DNA of 64,000 nt from Streptomyces sp. CB02366 (GCF_001905905.1 NZ_LIVT01000009.1:178593-242592), one strand, 5' to 3'. Shown: positions 7,141-16,042, numbered from the stretch's first letter. Program-made: numbers and translations. Notes: generated from the letters alone by a model not told the origin.

Positions 7141-9537
7141 TCAGCCGCCCCACTTCCACTCCGCGACCTCGGGCAGGTCCGTGCCGTGCTCGCGGATCCA
7201 CGCGTGGTGGCGGGTGCGGGTGTCCGCCATCTCCTGGCGCAGGGCGACGGCGCGGACGCCGAGGCCGGGCACCCGGTCGATGACGTCCATGACCAGCCGG
7301 TAGCGGTCGAGGTCGTTGCGGACGACCATGTCGAACGGGGTGGTCGTGGCGCCTTCCTCCCGGTAGCCGCGTACATGGAGGTGGGCGTGGCCGGCGCGGC
7401 GGTAGGCGAGCCGGTGGATCAGCCACGGGTAGCCGTGGTAGGCGAAGACGACCGGCCGGTCGCGGGTGAACAGGGCGTCGTACTCGGAGTCCGGCATGCC
7501 GTGCGGGTGCTCCGTGTCGGGCATCATGCGGGCGATGTCGACGACGTTGACCACGCGGACGGCCAGCTCCGGCAGCCGGCGGCGCAGCAGGTCGGCGGCG
7601 GCCAGGATCTCCTGGGTGGGGACGTCCCCGGCGCAGGCGAGGACCACGTCCGGCTCCCGGCTTCCGTCCTCGGTGCCGGCCCACGCCCAGGCGCCGGCGC
7701 CGCGTGCGCAATGGGCGCGGGCCTCGTCCAGGGTGAGCCAGTCGAAGGTGGGCTGCTTCCCTGCGACGATCACGTTGACGTAGTCCCGGCTGCGCAGCGC
7801 GTGGTCGGCCGCCGAGAGCAGGGTGTTGGCGTCCGGCGGGAGGTAGACGCGGACGACCTCGGGGCTCTTGTTGAGGATGTGGTCGACGAAGCCGGGGTCC
7901 TGGTGCGAGAAACCGTTGTGGTCCTGGCGCCAGACGTGCGAGGTCAGCAGGTAGTTGAGCGAGGCGACGGGCCGCCGCCAGGGCAGTCGGCGCGAGGTGC
8001 GCAGCCATTTGATGTGCTGGTTGACCATCGAGTCGACGATGTGGGCGAACGCCTCGTAACTGGAGAAGAGTCCGTGCCGCCCCGTGAGGAGGTAGCCCTC
8101 CAGCCAGCCCTGGCAGAGGTGTTCGGAGAGCACCTCCATCACCCGGCCGTCGTGGGCGAGGTGTTCGTCGGTCGGCAGCGTGCCGGCCTGCCATGCCTTG
8201 CCGGTGGCCCGGTACAGGGCGTCGAGCCGGTTGGACGCGGTCTCGTCGGGGCCCACCACCCGGAAGTCCCTGCGCCCCTCGGTGGCGGCCATGACGCTCT
8301 CCAGGAGGCCGCCGAGCACCTTGGTCGGCTCGTGGAGGGCGGCGCCGGGGGCGTCGACGCGGACGGCGTGGTCCGCGAGGTCGGGCAGCGGAAGGTCGCG
8401 CAGGAGCAGCCCGCCGTTGGCGTACGGGGTGGAGCCGAGGCGGGCCTCCCCCTCCGGTACGCAGGCGAGGACCCGCTCCGTGGGGCGCCCGTCGGCGCCG
8501 AACAGCTCTTCGGGCCGGTAGGAGCGCAGCCAGGCTTCCAGCTGCCGCAGGTGGTCCGGGTCGTCGCGGACGCCGGAGAGCGGGACCTGGTGGGAGCGCC
8601 AGGTGTTCTCGACCGGGAGCCCGTCGACCTCCTTCGGCCCGGACCAGCCCTTGGGGGTGCGCAGGACGATCATGGGCCAGCGGGGCCGTTCGACGGCGCC
8701 GTCCTCACGGGCCGCCCGCTGGTACGCCCCGATGCGGTCCAGGGCGGTGTCCATGGCGGCGGCCAGGGCGCGGTGGACGGCGGCCGGGTCGTCTCCGGTG
8801 ACGAACAGCGGGTCGTGCCCGTAGCCGCGCAGCAGTCGGTCCAGCTCGTCCTCGGGGATGCGGGCCAGGACCGTCGGGTTGGCGATCTTGTAGCCGTTGA
8901 GGTGGAGGATGGGCAGGACGGCGCCGTCGTGGACGGGGTCGAGGAACTTGTTCGCGTGCCAGGAGGCGGCGAGCGGCCCGGTCTCCGCCTCGCCGTCGCC
9001 GACCACGCAGGCCACCACCAGCTCGGGGTGGTCGAAGGCGGCCCCGTAGGCGTGGGCGAGGGCGTAGCCGAGTTCGCCGCCCTCGTGGATGGAGCCGGGG
9101 GTCTCGGGGGCGACGTGGCTGGGCACGCCGCCGGGGAAGGAGAACTGCTTGAACAGCCGTTTCATGCCCTCGGCGTCCCGGCCGACGTCCGGGTAGGTGT
9201 CGGTGTAGCTGCCCTCCAGCCAGGAGTTGGCGAGGACGGCCGGTCCTCCGTGGCCCGGTCCCCATACGCACAGGGCGCTCAGGTCACGGGCTTTGATCAC
9301 CCGGTTGAGGTGGGTGTGGACGAGGTTGAGCCCCGGTGAGGTGCCCCAGTGGCCGAGCAGCCGCGGCTTGATGTCGCCGGGGACGAGCGGCCGGGTCAGC
9401 AGGGGGTTGTCCATCAGGTAGATCTGGCCGACGGCGAGGTAGTTGGCCGCGCGCCAGTGCGCGTCGAGCGCGGCGAGTTCGTCGTCGGCGAGAGGGGCGG
9501 GCGCGAAGGGGGCGGGGGGCGTCGGGGTGTCGCTCAC
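7141..9537 (-). CDS. xfp: Xylulose-5-phosphate/fructose-6-phosphate phosphoketolase
   Basis: A 798-residue thiamine-diphosphate enzyme, the expected full length. It cleaves xylulose 5-phosphate (and often fructose 6-phosphate) with phosphate to acetyl phosphate plus a smaller sugar phosphate. Visible family segments are the N-terminal YLAVGQIYLMDNPL and GHWGTSPGLN, the ThDP-binding GDGEAETGPLAASWH, the central YEAFAHIVDSM and the C-terminal FDMVVRNDLDRYRL. The GTG at 9535-9537 follows GAGGAG. The aldehyde dehydrogenase lies 48 nt upstream on the same strand, so the two are probably co-transcribed. Confidence 0.95.
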   Translation of the reverse strand: MSDTPTPPAPFAPAPLADDELAALDAHWRAANYLAVGQIYLMDNPLLTRPLVPGDIKPRLLGHWGTSPGLNLVHTHLNRVIKARDLSALCVWGPGHGGPAVLANSWLEGSYTDTYPDVGRDAEGMKRLFKQFSFPGGVPSHVAPETPGSIHEGGELGYALAHAYGAAFDHPELVVACVVGDGEAETGPLAASWHANKFLDPVHDGAVLPILHLNGYKIANPTVLARIPEDELDRLLRGYGHDPLFVTGDDPAAVHRALAAAMDTALDRIGAYQRAAREDGAVERPRWPMIVLRTPKGWSGPKEVDGLPVENTWRSHQVPLSGVRDDPDHLRQLEAWLRSYRPEELFGADGRPTERVLACVPEGEARLGSTPYANGGLLLRDLPLPDLADHAVRVDAPGAALHEPTKVLGGLLESVMAATEGRRDFRVVGPDETASNRLDALYRATGKAWQAGTLPTDEHLAHDGRVMEVLSEHLCQGWLEGYLLTGRHGLFSSYEAFAHIVDSMVNQHIKWLRTSRRLPWRRPVASLNYLLTSHVWRQDHNGFSHQDPGFVDHILNKSPEVVRVYLPPDANTLLSAADHALRSRDYVNVIVAGKQPTFDWLTLDEARAHCARGAGAWAWAGTEDGSREPDVVLACAGDVPTQEILAAADLLRRRLPELAVRVVNVVDIARMMPDTEHPHGMPDSEYDALFTRDRPVVFAYHGYPWLIHRLAYRRAGHAHLHVRGYREEGATTTPFDMVVRNDLDRYRLVMDVIDRVPGLGVRAVALRQEMADTRTRHHAWIREHGTDLPEVAEWKWGG

Positions 9538-9585
9538 GGAGCTGGTCTCCTCGTCGGCTGACGGGCACGGGCGGCGGGACGGGCG

Positions 9586-10998
9586 TCAGGACGCCTCGGG
9601 CCCGTACCAGAGCGTGGTGACGTTGCAGAACTCGCGGATGCCGTGCCCTGCCAGCTCCCGGCCGTACCCGGAACGCTTGATCCCGCCGAAGGGCAGGGCG
9701 GGGTGGGAGGCGGTCATGCCGTTGAAGAAGACCCCGCCGGCCTCCAGGTCGCGGGCGCAGCGCTCCTGTTCGCCCGCGTCGCGGGTCCAGACGTTGGAGC
9801 TGAGGCCGAAGGGGGTGTCGTTGGCGAGGTGGATCGCCTCGTCGAGGTCGGCGACCCGGTAGAGGGTGGCGACCGGGCCGAAGGTCTCCTCGCGGTGGAC
9901 GCGCATGGCGGTGGTGATGCCGGCGAGCACGGTGGGCTCGTAGAACCAGCCGTTCTCCAGACCGCCGCCGAGCTTGTCGGGCCGGCGCCCGCCGCACAGC
10001 ACCCGCGCGCCCCGTTCGACGGCGTCCTCGACGAGCTCCTCCAGGTCGGTGCGGCCCTGTTCGGTGGAGAGCGGCCCGACGTCGGTGCCCTCCTCCAGCG
10101 GGTCGCCGACGGTCAGGGCCCGCATCCCCTCGGTGAACCGTTCGGCGAACGCGTCGTACACGTCGGCGTGGACGATGAAGCGCTTGGCGGCGATGCAGGA
10201 CTGCCCGTTGTTCTGGACGCGTGCGGTGACGGCGGTGGCGGCGGCCTTCGCCACGTCGGCCGAGGGCAGCACGACGTACGGGTCGCTGCCGCCGAGTTCC
10301 AGCACGGTCTTCTTCACCTCGTCGCCCGCGGTGGCGGCGACGGAGCGGCCCGCGGGCTCGCTGCCGGTGAGCGTGGCGGCGGCGACGCGGGGGTCGCGCA
10401 GGAGGGCCTCGACGGCGCCCGAGCCGATCAGCAGCGTACGGAAGCAGCCGGCGGGGAAGCCCGCCCGGTGGAAGAGGTCCTCCAGGTACAGCGCGGTCTG
10501 CGGCACGTTCGACGCGTGCTTGAGCAGTCCGACGTTGCCCGCCATCAGGGCGGGGGCGGCGAAGCGCACCACCTGCCAGAGCGGGAAGTTCCACGGCATC
10601 ACGGCGAGGACGACGCCGAGCGGCCGGTAGCGGACCAGGGCGCGGGAGGCGCCCGAGTCGTGCACGTCGTCCGGGTCCGGGTGCTCGTCGGCGAGCAGCC
10701 CCTCGGCCCGGGCGGCGTACCACCGCATCGCCTTGGCGCACTTGGCCGCCTCGGCGCGGGCCGCGGCGACGGGCTTGCCCATCTCCAGGGTCATCGTGCG
10801 GGCGATGGTGTCGCGGTCCTCGTCGAGGAGGTCGGCGGCCCGGTTCAGCCACGCCGCGCGCTGCTCGAAGGGGGTGGTGCGGTACTGGCGGAAGGTCTCC
10901 GCGGCGGCGGCGATCCTGCGTTCGGTCTCCTCGTCCCCGAGGGCGTCGAAAGACCTGATCAGTTCGCCGTTCGCGGGGTTGACCGTCGCGATGGGCAT
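9586..10998 (-). CDS. NAD(P)-dependent succinate-semialdehyde-type aldehyde dehydrogenase
   Basis: A 470-residue aldehyde dehydrogenase superfamily enzyme. The catalytic Cys268 lies in NNGQSCIAAKRF and the general-base Glu234 in LELGGSDPY. MPWNFPLWQV is the usual substrate-channel and cofactor segment. The sequence resembles the bacterial succinic-semialdehyde dehydrogenase (GabD/Sad) group, which oxidises succinate semialdehyde to succinate in GABA breakdown, though close relatives accept other short aldehydes. The ATG follows a strong AAGGAGG. It lies 48 nt upstream of the phosphoketolase gene. No GABA aminotransferase is nearby, so the substrate is uncertain. Confidence 0.85.
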   Translation of the reverse strand: MPIATVNPANGELIRSFDALGDEETERRIAAAAETFRQYRTTPFEQRAAWLNRAADLLDEDRDTIARTMTLEMGKPVAAARAEAAKCAKAMRWYAARAEGLLADEHPDPDDVHDSGASRALVRYRPLGVVLAVMPWNFPLWQVVRFAAPALMAGNVGLLKHASNVPQTALYLEDLFHRAGFPAGCFRTLLIGSGAVEALLRDPRVAAATLTGSEPAGRSVAATAGDEVKKTVLELGGSDPYVVLPSADVAKAAATAVTARVQNNGQSCIAAKRFIVHADVYDAFAERFTEGMRALTVGDPLEEGTDVGPLSTEQGRTDLEELVEDAVERGARVLCGGRRPDKLGGGLENGWFYEPTVLAGITTAMRVHREETFGPVATLYRVADLDEAIHLANDTPFGLSSNVWTRDAGEQERCARDLEAGGVFFNGMTASHPALPFGGIKRSGYGRELAGHGIREFCNVTTLWYGPEAS

Positions 10999-11189
10999 GG
11001 CAGTGGCCTCCTTGCGTGGGTACTCCGACCGTGCCGCCCCGCGCGGCTGCGCGCAACGCGGCCCGTTCCTCCCCCGCGCGTACCCGGCCGACGCGGATCA
11101 TGCGTGCGGAGGGGCGCCCCGCCTGTCCGGCGGGGCGCCCCGGGCGCACGTTCCGCGTCGGCCGGTGCGCGGGCCGCCCGCCGGGCCGG

Positions 11190-11648
11190 TTATCCGAGCG
11201 CCGCGAGGGGGAGGCGGCGGGCGGTGCGGACGCCGGGGAGCGGGGCGTACGGGAGGAGTCCCGCCGTCCGGGGCGCCTGGGCGTAGCGGGTGAACCAGAC
11301 CACCTTGCCGCCCGCCGTCCGGCAGGTGCCCCAGCTGTCGCTCAGGGCCATCACCCGGCTCAGCCCGCCGCCGGCCGGCAGCAGCCGGGGCATCCGGGCG
11401 CTGCCGTCCGCCACGGACACGGTCACGCGCCGTCCGGTCCAGCGGAGTTCGACGACGCAGGTGTCGCCGTCGCCGACGTGCCGGTGGACGTTGGTCAGGA
11501 GTTCGTCCAGGGCCCGGCAGACCGGCCGGACGTGCAGGTCGAGACTCCAGTGGCGCAGGTGGGCGGCGACGATCCGCCGCACCTGGGAAACACGCTCTGC
11601 CGACACCTGCAGTTCGACCGAGTAGAGCCGGTCGGGTGGAACGGTCAT
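11190..11648 (-). CDS. Histidine-kinase-like ATPase (RsbW/anti-sigma type)
   Basis: A 152-residue cytoplasmic protein with the HATPase fold of Streptomyces anti-sigma kinases. The N box is ALDELLTNVHRHV (near residues 67-79), and the G1-like loop is VADGSARMPRLL, with a Gly-rich GGGLSRVMALSD segment after it. The C-terminal ADGSARMP replaces the more common D-x-S-x-x-x-P form only slightly. No sensor or phospho-acceptor domain is present. Many such proteins bind and inhibit a sigma factor and phosphorylate a STAS antagonist, but no partner is adjacent. A 12-bp direct repeat lies just upstream of its start. Confidence 0.82.
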   Translation of the reverse strand: MTVPPDRLYSVELQVSAERVSQVRRIVAAHLRHWSLDLHVRPVCRALDELLTNVHRHVGDGDTCVVELRWTGRRVTVSVADGSARMPRLLPAGGGLSRVMALSDSWGTCRTAGGKVVWFTRYAQAPRTAGLLPYAPLPGVRTARRLPLAALG

Positions 11649-11681
11649 CGTCGAGGCTCCTCACCACGAGGCCCACGTGCT

Positions 11682-11708
11682 CCCCGTCGTACGTCACCCC
11701 GTCGTACG
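11682..11708. promoter_or_regulatory. 12-bp direct repeat upstream of the anti-sigma-like ATPase
   Basis: CCCCGTCGTACG occurs twice, at 11682-11693 and 11697-11708, separated by 3 nt (15-nt period). It lies 34-60 nt ahead of the minus-strand gene starting at 11648, where a promoter or operator is expected. Each unit contains the palindrome CGTACG. Function is inferred from position only. Confidence 0.4.
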
Positions 11709-11827
11709 AACGACCCCCGAACGCGCAGCGTGAGCACTGGTCACTTCTGGGTCACTCCTCAGGGTGGGGCCGGTACGCCGAACGCGCAACAGCGGGGCCG
11801 TCCGGCCTGGTGGGAGGGGTCCTCCGG

Positions 11828-13927
11828 TCACAGCAGGTAGGGCAGTAGGGTGTCGGGGGTGAGGGGCAGCTCCCGCAGCCGGGCGCCGGTGGCGTGGCGG
11901 ACCGCGTTCCCGATGGCGGCGGCGGTGCCGACGATCCCGATCTCCCCGATGCCCTTGCTGCCCATCGGGTTGAGGTGGCGGTCGTCCTCCTCGATCCAGT
12001 GCGCCTGGATGTCGGCCGTGTCGGCGCAGACGGGCACGTGGTAGGCGGCGAGGTCCTTGGCGGTGAAGTCCCCGAAGACCGGGTCGATGCCGCAGCCCTC
12101 GGTGAGGGCCATGCCGATGCCCATGACCATGCCGCCGGTGAACTGCGAGCGTGCGGTGCGGGCGTTGAGGATGCGTCCGGCGGCGTACACGCCGAGGAGG
12201 CGGCGTACGCGTACCTCGCCGGTGACGGCGTCGACGGCCGTCTCGGCGAAGTGGGCGCCGAAGGCGTGCCGGGCGTACGGGGACTCCTCTCCGGCCTCCT
12301 CCTCGGTGTCGGCGGTGACGGTGATCCCCTCGGGCGGCAGGGGGCCGGTGTGCTCCGCGAGGCGGGCGGCGAGGTCGGCGGCGGCCTTGTGGACGGCCCA
12401 GCCCCAGGAGGCGGTGCCGGAGGAGCCGCCGGCCAGGGGTGCGGCGGGCAGGTCGGTGGAGCCGATGTCGACGCGGACGGCGCCGGGGGCGACGCCGAGC
12501 GCGTCGGCGGCGATCTGGGCCAGCACGGTGCGCGCCCCGGTGCCGATGTCGGTGGCGTTGACCCGGACGCGCAGGGAGCCGTCCGGCGCGGCGTGGGCGC
12601 TCGCGGAGGACGGGGAGACGAGGACGGGGTAGGTCGCGGAGGCCACGCCCGTGCCGAGGAGCCAGCGGCCTTCCCGGCGGGCGGCGGGGCGCGGGTCGCG
12701 GTCGTGCCAGCCGAACCGTGACGCGCCCTCGCGCAGACAGGCGGCCAGCCCCCGGCTGCTGAAAGGGCGGCCGCTGTCCGGCTCGGTCTCCGGGTCGTTG
12801 CGCAGCCGCAGCTCCACGGGGTCCAGGCCGAGCGCGGAGGCGAGTTCGTCCATGGCGGATTCGAGGGCGTACATTCCCGACGCCTCCCCCGGAGCGCGCA
12901 TCCAGGAAGGGCTGGGGACGTCGAGGGCGACCACCCGGTGTCCGGTGCGGCTGTTCGGGGAGGCGTACATGACGCGGGCGGGCACGGCGGCCTGTTCGAC
13001 GAACTCCTTGACGGTGGAGGTCTGGGTGACGACCTCGTGGCTGACGGCGGTGAGCGTCCCGTCCGGGTCGGCGCCGAGCCGGACCCGCTGGATGGTGGGG
13101 GCCCGGTACCCGACGACCTCCGCGAGCTGGGGGCGGGGGAAGCCGAGCTTGACGGGGCGGCCGGTGTGCCGGGCGGCCATCGCGGCCAGGACCCCCTGGG
13201 GGCGGGTGGTGCCCTTGGAGCCGAAGCCGCCGCCGACGTGCTCGGAGACCACGGTGATCCGGTCCGGGTCGAGGCCGAACGCCTGCGCCAGGCTCTCGCG
13301 GACCTTGGTGGCTCCCTGGCTGGAGTCGTGGACGGTGAGGCGGCCGTCCTCCCACACGGCGGTGGCGGCGTGCGGCTCCATCGGGTGGTTGTGCAACGGG
13401 CTCATCCGGTACGTGGCGTCCACCTGGACGCGCGAGGCCGCCAGGGCCCGTTCCACGTCGCCGCGCACCCGCAGGGCGGGTTCGCCGCCGTTGGCCTCGT
13501 CGGGTGTGTAGAGGCCGGGGTGGTCCTCGGTGAGGACGACGTCGTGCGGGTCGCGCTCGTACTCGATGTGCAGGGCCCCGGCCCCGGTCCGGGCCGCTTC
13601 GAGGCTGTCGGCGAGCACGAGGGCGACCGGCCACCCGTGGTGCGGGACCCGGTCGTTCTGGAGCACGGCGAGGATCGGGTCGTCGGGCTCCTGGAGTGCG
13701 GGCGCGTTGTCGTGGGTGAGGACGGAGTGGACGCCCGGTACGGCGAGGGCGTCCACGGCCCGAACGGCGGTGACGCGTCCGGCCGCGACGGTGGCCGGGA
13801 CGGTCCAGCCGTACAGGCATCCGGCGGGCGTGCGGTCGAGCGCGTAGCGGGCGGCGCCGGTGACCTTGTCCCGGGCCTCTCTGCGGACGACGGGCGCACC
13901 GGGGAACTGCGGGGCTTGCGTGGTCAT
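11828..13927 (-). CDS. Molybdopterin-binding subunit of a xanthine dehydrogenase/aldehyde oxidoreductase family enzyme
   Basis: A 699-residue large subunit of the xanthine oxidase family that carries the Mo-cytosine/pterin cofactor and the substrate site. Seen motifs are VGGGFGSKG, WMRAPGEASGMYALE and, near the C-terminus, KGIGEIG with the catalytic Glu662. Its length, and the separate FAD and 2Fe-2S subunits immediately upstream, match the PaoABC/YagRST aldehyde oxidoreductase layout, in which PaoC is the molybdenum subunit. It would hydroxylate an aldehyde or N-heterocycle, passing electrons to 2Fe-2S and FAD. No signal sequence is obvious on any subunit. Substrate unknown. Confidence 0.9.
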   Translation of the reverse strand: MTTQAPQFPGAPVVRREARDKVTGAARYALDRTPAGCLYGWTVPATVAAGRVTAVRAVDALAVPGVHSVLTHDNAPALQEPDDPILAVLQNDRVPHHGWPVALVLADSLEAARTGAGALHIEYERDPHDVVLTEDHPGLYTPDEANGGEPALRVRGDVERALAASRVQVDATYRMSPLHNHPMEPHAATAVWEDGRLTVHDSSQGATKVRESLAQAFGLDPDRITVVSEHVGGGFGSKGTTRPQGVLAAMAARHTGRPVKLGFPRPQLAEVVGYRAPTIQRVRLGADPDGTLTAVSHEVVTQTSTVKEFVEQAAVPARVMYASPNSRTGHRVVALDVPSPSWMRAPGEASGMYALESAMDELASALGLDPVELRLRNDPETEPDSGRPFSSRGLAACLREGASRFGWHDRDPRPAARREGRWLLGTGVASATYPVLVSPSSASAHAAPDGSLRVRVNATDIGTGARTVLAQIAADALGVAPGAVRVDIGSTDLPAAPLAGGSSGTASWGWAVHKAAADLAARLAEHTGPLPPEGITVTADTEEEAGEESPYARHAFGAHFAETAVDAVTGEVRVRRLLGVYAAGRILNARTARSQFTGGMVMGIGMALTEGCGIDPVFGDFTAKDLAAYHVPVCADTADIQAHWIEEDDRHLNPMGSKGIGEIGIVGTAAAIGNAVRHATGARLRELPLTPDTLLPYLL

Positions 13928-13960
13928 GGCGGGGGATCCTCGGGGTGGTCGGGGGCCGGC

Positions 13961-14028
13961 GCGTTCAGCCGGCGGGCGCGTTCGACCGGCGGGGGCGTCC
14001 GGCCGGTCGGGGCGTTCAGCCGGTGGGC
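13961..14028. repeat. Four tandem 17-bp repeats
   Basis: Four head-to-tail units of 17 bp (13961-13977, 13978-13994, 13995-14011, 14012-14028), each beginning GCGT(T/C)C and ending in a G-rich run with CCGG in the middle. The last unit overlaps the 3-prime end of the FAD-subunit gene (stop at 14016-14018) and the array fills the gap before the molybdenum-subunit gene. The units differ by 2-5 bases. Confidence 0.7.
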
Positions 14029-15017
14029 GCGGACTGCCGCTCGGTGAGTTCGCCCAGTACGTCGAGGGCGAGGCGGAGGGCCAGGTCCACCTTGAAGGCG
14101 TTGTCGCTCAGCGGTCGCGCCTCGGCCAGTTCCGCGATCACGGCGTGCCGGAAGGCTTCGGGGGTGGCGGGGGCGCCGCGCAGCTCGGCCTCGGCCCTGC
14201 GGGCCCGCCACGGCCGGGGGGCGACGCCGCCGAACGCCAGCGTGGCGTGCTCCACGCGTCCTGCCCCCACCCGGAGGGTGGCGGCGACGGAGACGAGCGC
14301 GAAGGCGTAACTGGCCCGGTCGCGGGCCTTGCGGTAGCGGGACGGGGCTCCGGGCACGGGGGGCGGGAGCACCACCTCGGTGATCAGTTCGCCGGGCCGG
14401 ATCACGGTGTCCTGGTCCGGGTTCTCCCCCGGCAGGCGGTGGAACTCGGCGACGGGGAAGGTCCGTTCGCCCTCGGGCCCGACGAGGACCACGGTCGCGT
14501 CCAGGGCGGCGAGGGCCACGGCCATGTCGGACGGGTGGGTCGCCACGCACTCCGGTGAGTACCCGAGGATCGCGAGGTCCCGGTTGGTCCCTTCGTACGC
14601 GGGGCAGCCGGAGCCGGGGATCCGCTTGTTGCAGGGTTTGGAGACGTCCTGGAAATAGCGGCAGCGGGTGCGCTGGAGCAGGTTTCCGGCGGTGGTGGCG
14701 GAGTTGCGGAGCTGTCCGGAGGCCCCGGCGAGCAGCGCCTGGGAGAGGGCGGGATAACGCTCGGTCACCTCGGGGTGGGCGGCGAGGTCGCTGTTGCGGA
14801 CGGTGGCGCCGACGCGCAGGCCGCCCTCGGCCGTCCGGGCCACTCGGTCCAGCGGCAGGGCGGCGACGTCGATGAGGACCCGGGGCGTCTCCACGCCGAG
14901 TTTCATCAGGTCCACCAGGTTGGTCCCGCCGCCCAGGAAGCGGGCGCCCGGACCGGCGGCGCAGAGCCGGACCGCCTCGTCGGTGGAGGCGGGGCGCACA
15001 TAGCCGAACGGTTTCAC
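14016..15017 (-). CDS. FAD-binding subunit of the molybdenum oxidoreductase
   Basis: A 333-residue protein with the CO-dehydrogenase/xanthine dehydrogenase FAD fold: FLGGGTNLVDLMK near the N-terminus (about residues 28-40) and GASGQLRNSATTAGNLLQ. The segment CRYFQDVSKPCNKR followed by GSGCPAYEG contains three closely spaced cysteines, and PECVATHPSDMA adds another. PaoB-type subunits carry an extra 4Fe-4S cluster in exactly this loop, so one is likely here. The GTG at 15015-15017 overlaps the stop of the 2Fe-2S gene as GTGA, showing coupled translation. Confidence 0.9.
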   Translation of the reverse strand: MKPFGYVRPASTDEAVRLCAAGPGARFLGGGTNLVDLMKLGVETPRVLIDVAALPLDRVARTAEGGLRVGATVRNSDLAAHPEVTERYPALSQALLAGASGQLRNSATTAGNLLQRTRCRYFQDVSKPCNKRIPGSGCPAYEGTNRDLAILGYSPECVATHPSDMAVALAALDATVVLVGPEGERTFPVAEFHRLPGENPDQDTVIRPGELITEVVLPPPVPGAPSRYRKARDRASYAFALVSVAATLRVGAGRVEHATLAFGGVAPRPWRARRAEAELRGAPATPEAFRHAVIAELAEARPLSDNAFKVDLALRLALDVLGELTERQSAPTG

Positions 15018-15577
15018 GCGATCACGTCCTCGATGGCTTCGACGATCCGGGGGTAGGCCCCGCATCGGCAGAGGTTGCCGCTCATCCGTTCCCGGATCTC
15101 ATCCGCGTCCAGCGCGACCGGCCCGTTCGCGGCGGTGTCCGGTGCGGTGGCGTGCGATGGCACGCCGTCGGCGGCCTCGCGGAGCATGCCCACGGCCGAG
15201 CAGATCTGGCCCGGGGTGCAGAAGCCGCACTGGAGGGCGTCCCGCTCGACGAAGGCGCGCTGCAGGGGGTGCAGCTCCTCGCCGTCGGCGAGCCCTTCCA
15301 CGGTGGTGACGGCGGAGCCGTTCCGGGCGACGGTGAGCTGGAGGCAGCTGTTGACCCGCCGCCCGTCGACGAGGACCGTGCAGGCCCCGCACTGGCCGTG
15401 GTCGCAGCCCTTCTTGGCGCCGGTCAGGCCGAAGTCCTCACGCAGGGTGTCCAGGAGCGTGCTGCGGTGGTCGACGGTCAGCGTCGTCTCCTCGCCGTTG
15501 ACGCGCAACGTCACGGTGGAGTGTGCGTCGACGACCGGTTCGGGTTCGAGGTCCGCTCCGAGAGCGAGGGAGTCCAT
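15014..15577 (-). CDS. 2Fe-2S subunit of the molybdenum oxidoreductase
   Basis: A 187-residue ferredoxin-type subunit with the two 2Fe-2S centres of the xanthine oxidase family. The plant-type site is Cys58, Cys63, Cys66 and Cys78 (GCDHGQCGACTVL...SC); the helical second site is LQCGFCTPGQ plus GNLCRCGAYP. It relays electrons from the molybdenum centre to FAD. It is the first gene of the three-gene operon, starting at the ATG at 15575-15577. No Tat signal peptide is seen, unlike E. coli PaoA, suggesting a cytoplasmic enzyme. Molybdenum-cofactor maturation genes are not in view. Confidence 0.92.
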   Translation of the reverse strand: MDSLALGADLEPEPVVDAHSTVTLRVNGEETTLTVDHRSTLLDTLREDFGLTGAKKGCDHGQCGACTVLVDGRRVNSCLQLTVARNGSAVTTVEGLADGEELHPLQRAFVERDALQCGFCTPGQICSAVGMLREAADGVPSHATAPDTAANGPVALDADEIRERMSGNLCRCGAYPRIVEAIEDVIA

Positions 15578-15652
15578 ACGCGCGCCTTTCGCTTCGCCGC
15601 GGGGCGGGCCCGCCCCGCGGCCGTGGTACCGGTCGTGTCCTCGTGCGAGCCG

Positions 15653-16042
15653 TCAGCGGTTCTCCAGCCGCAGCCGGACCTCCTGTTCCTGGTCGCCGGC
15701 GGCCGTGCCGACGACGCTCACCGCGAAGGCGCCGTCCAGGTGGGTACGCAGCCGGTCGACGGCCCGGTAGCCGCCCTGGGCCTCCACCGTGACCGGTGCG
15801 GTGAGGCGGGCGGGGACGGCGTCGGACCTGGGCTCGGACACGTCGACGGTGGTGACCCAGACGTCCGGGCGGGGGCCCGAGGACGGCTCGGGGGTCTCGC
15901 CCATCGGGTGGTCGGAGGCGAACGCCGCGGTGAGCACGTCGAACACGGTCCGCGCGTCCTGCGCCTCGCAGCGGCTCAGCGATACCACCACCTCCCGGTC
16001 CGCCGGGTGGTTCTCGCCGCTCTGCTCGGGGGTGCTGTTCAC
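15653..16042 (-). CDS. Conserved hypothetical protein
   Basis: A 129-residue soluble protein starting at a GTG (16040-16042) preceded by GGAAGGA. It has an N-terminal polar segment, then alternating beta/alpha character (REVVVSLSRCEAQDARTVFDVL; DVWVTTVDVS; PVTVEAQGGYRAVDRLRTHLDGAF; QEVRLRLENR). No signal, membrane segment or catalytic motif is visible, and I cannot name the family. It lies 75 nt upstream of the molybdenum oxidoreductase operon on the same strand, so it may be its first gene. Coding bias supports a true gene. Confidence 0.6.
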   Translation of the reverse strand: MNSTPEQSGENHPADREVVVSLSRCEAQDARTVFDVLTAAFASDHPMGETPEPSSGPRPDVWVTTVDVSEPRSDAVPARLTAPVTVEAQGGYRAVDRLRTHLDGAFAVSVVGTAAGDQEQEVRLRLENR

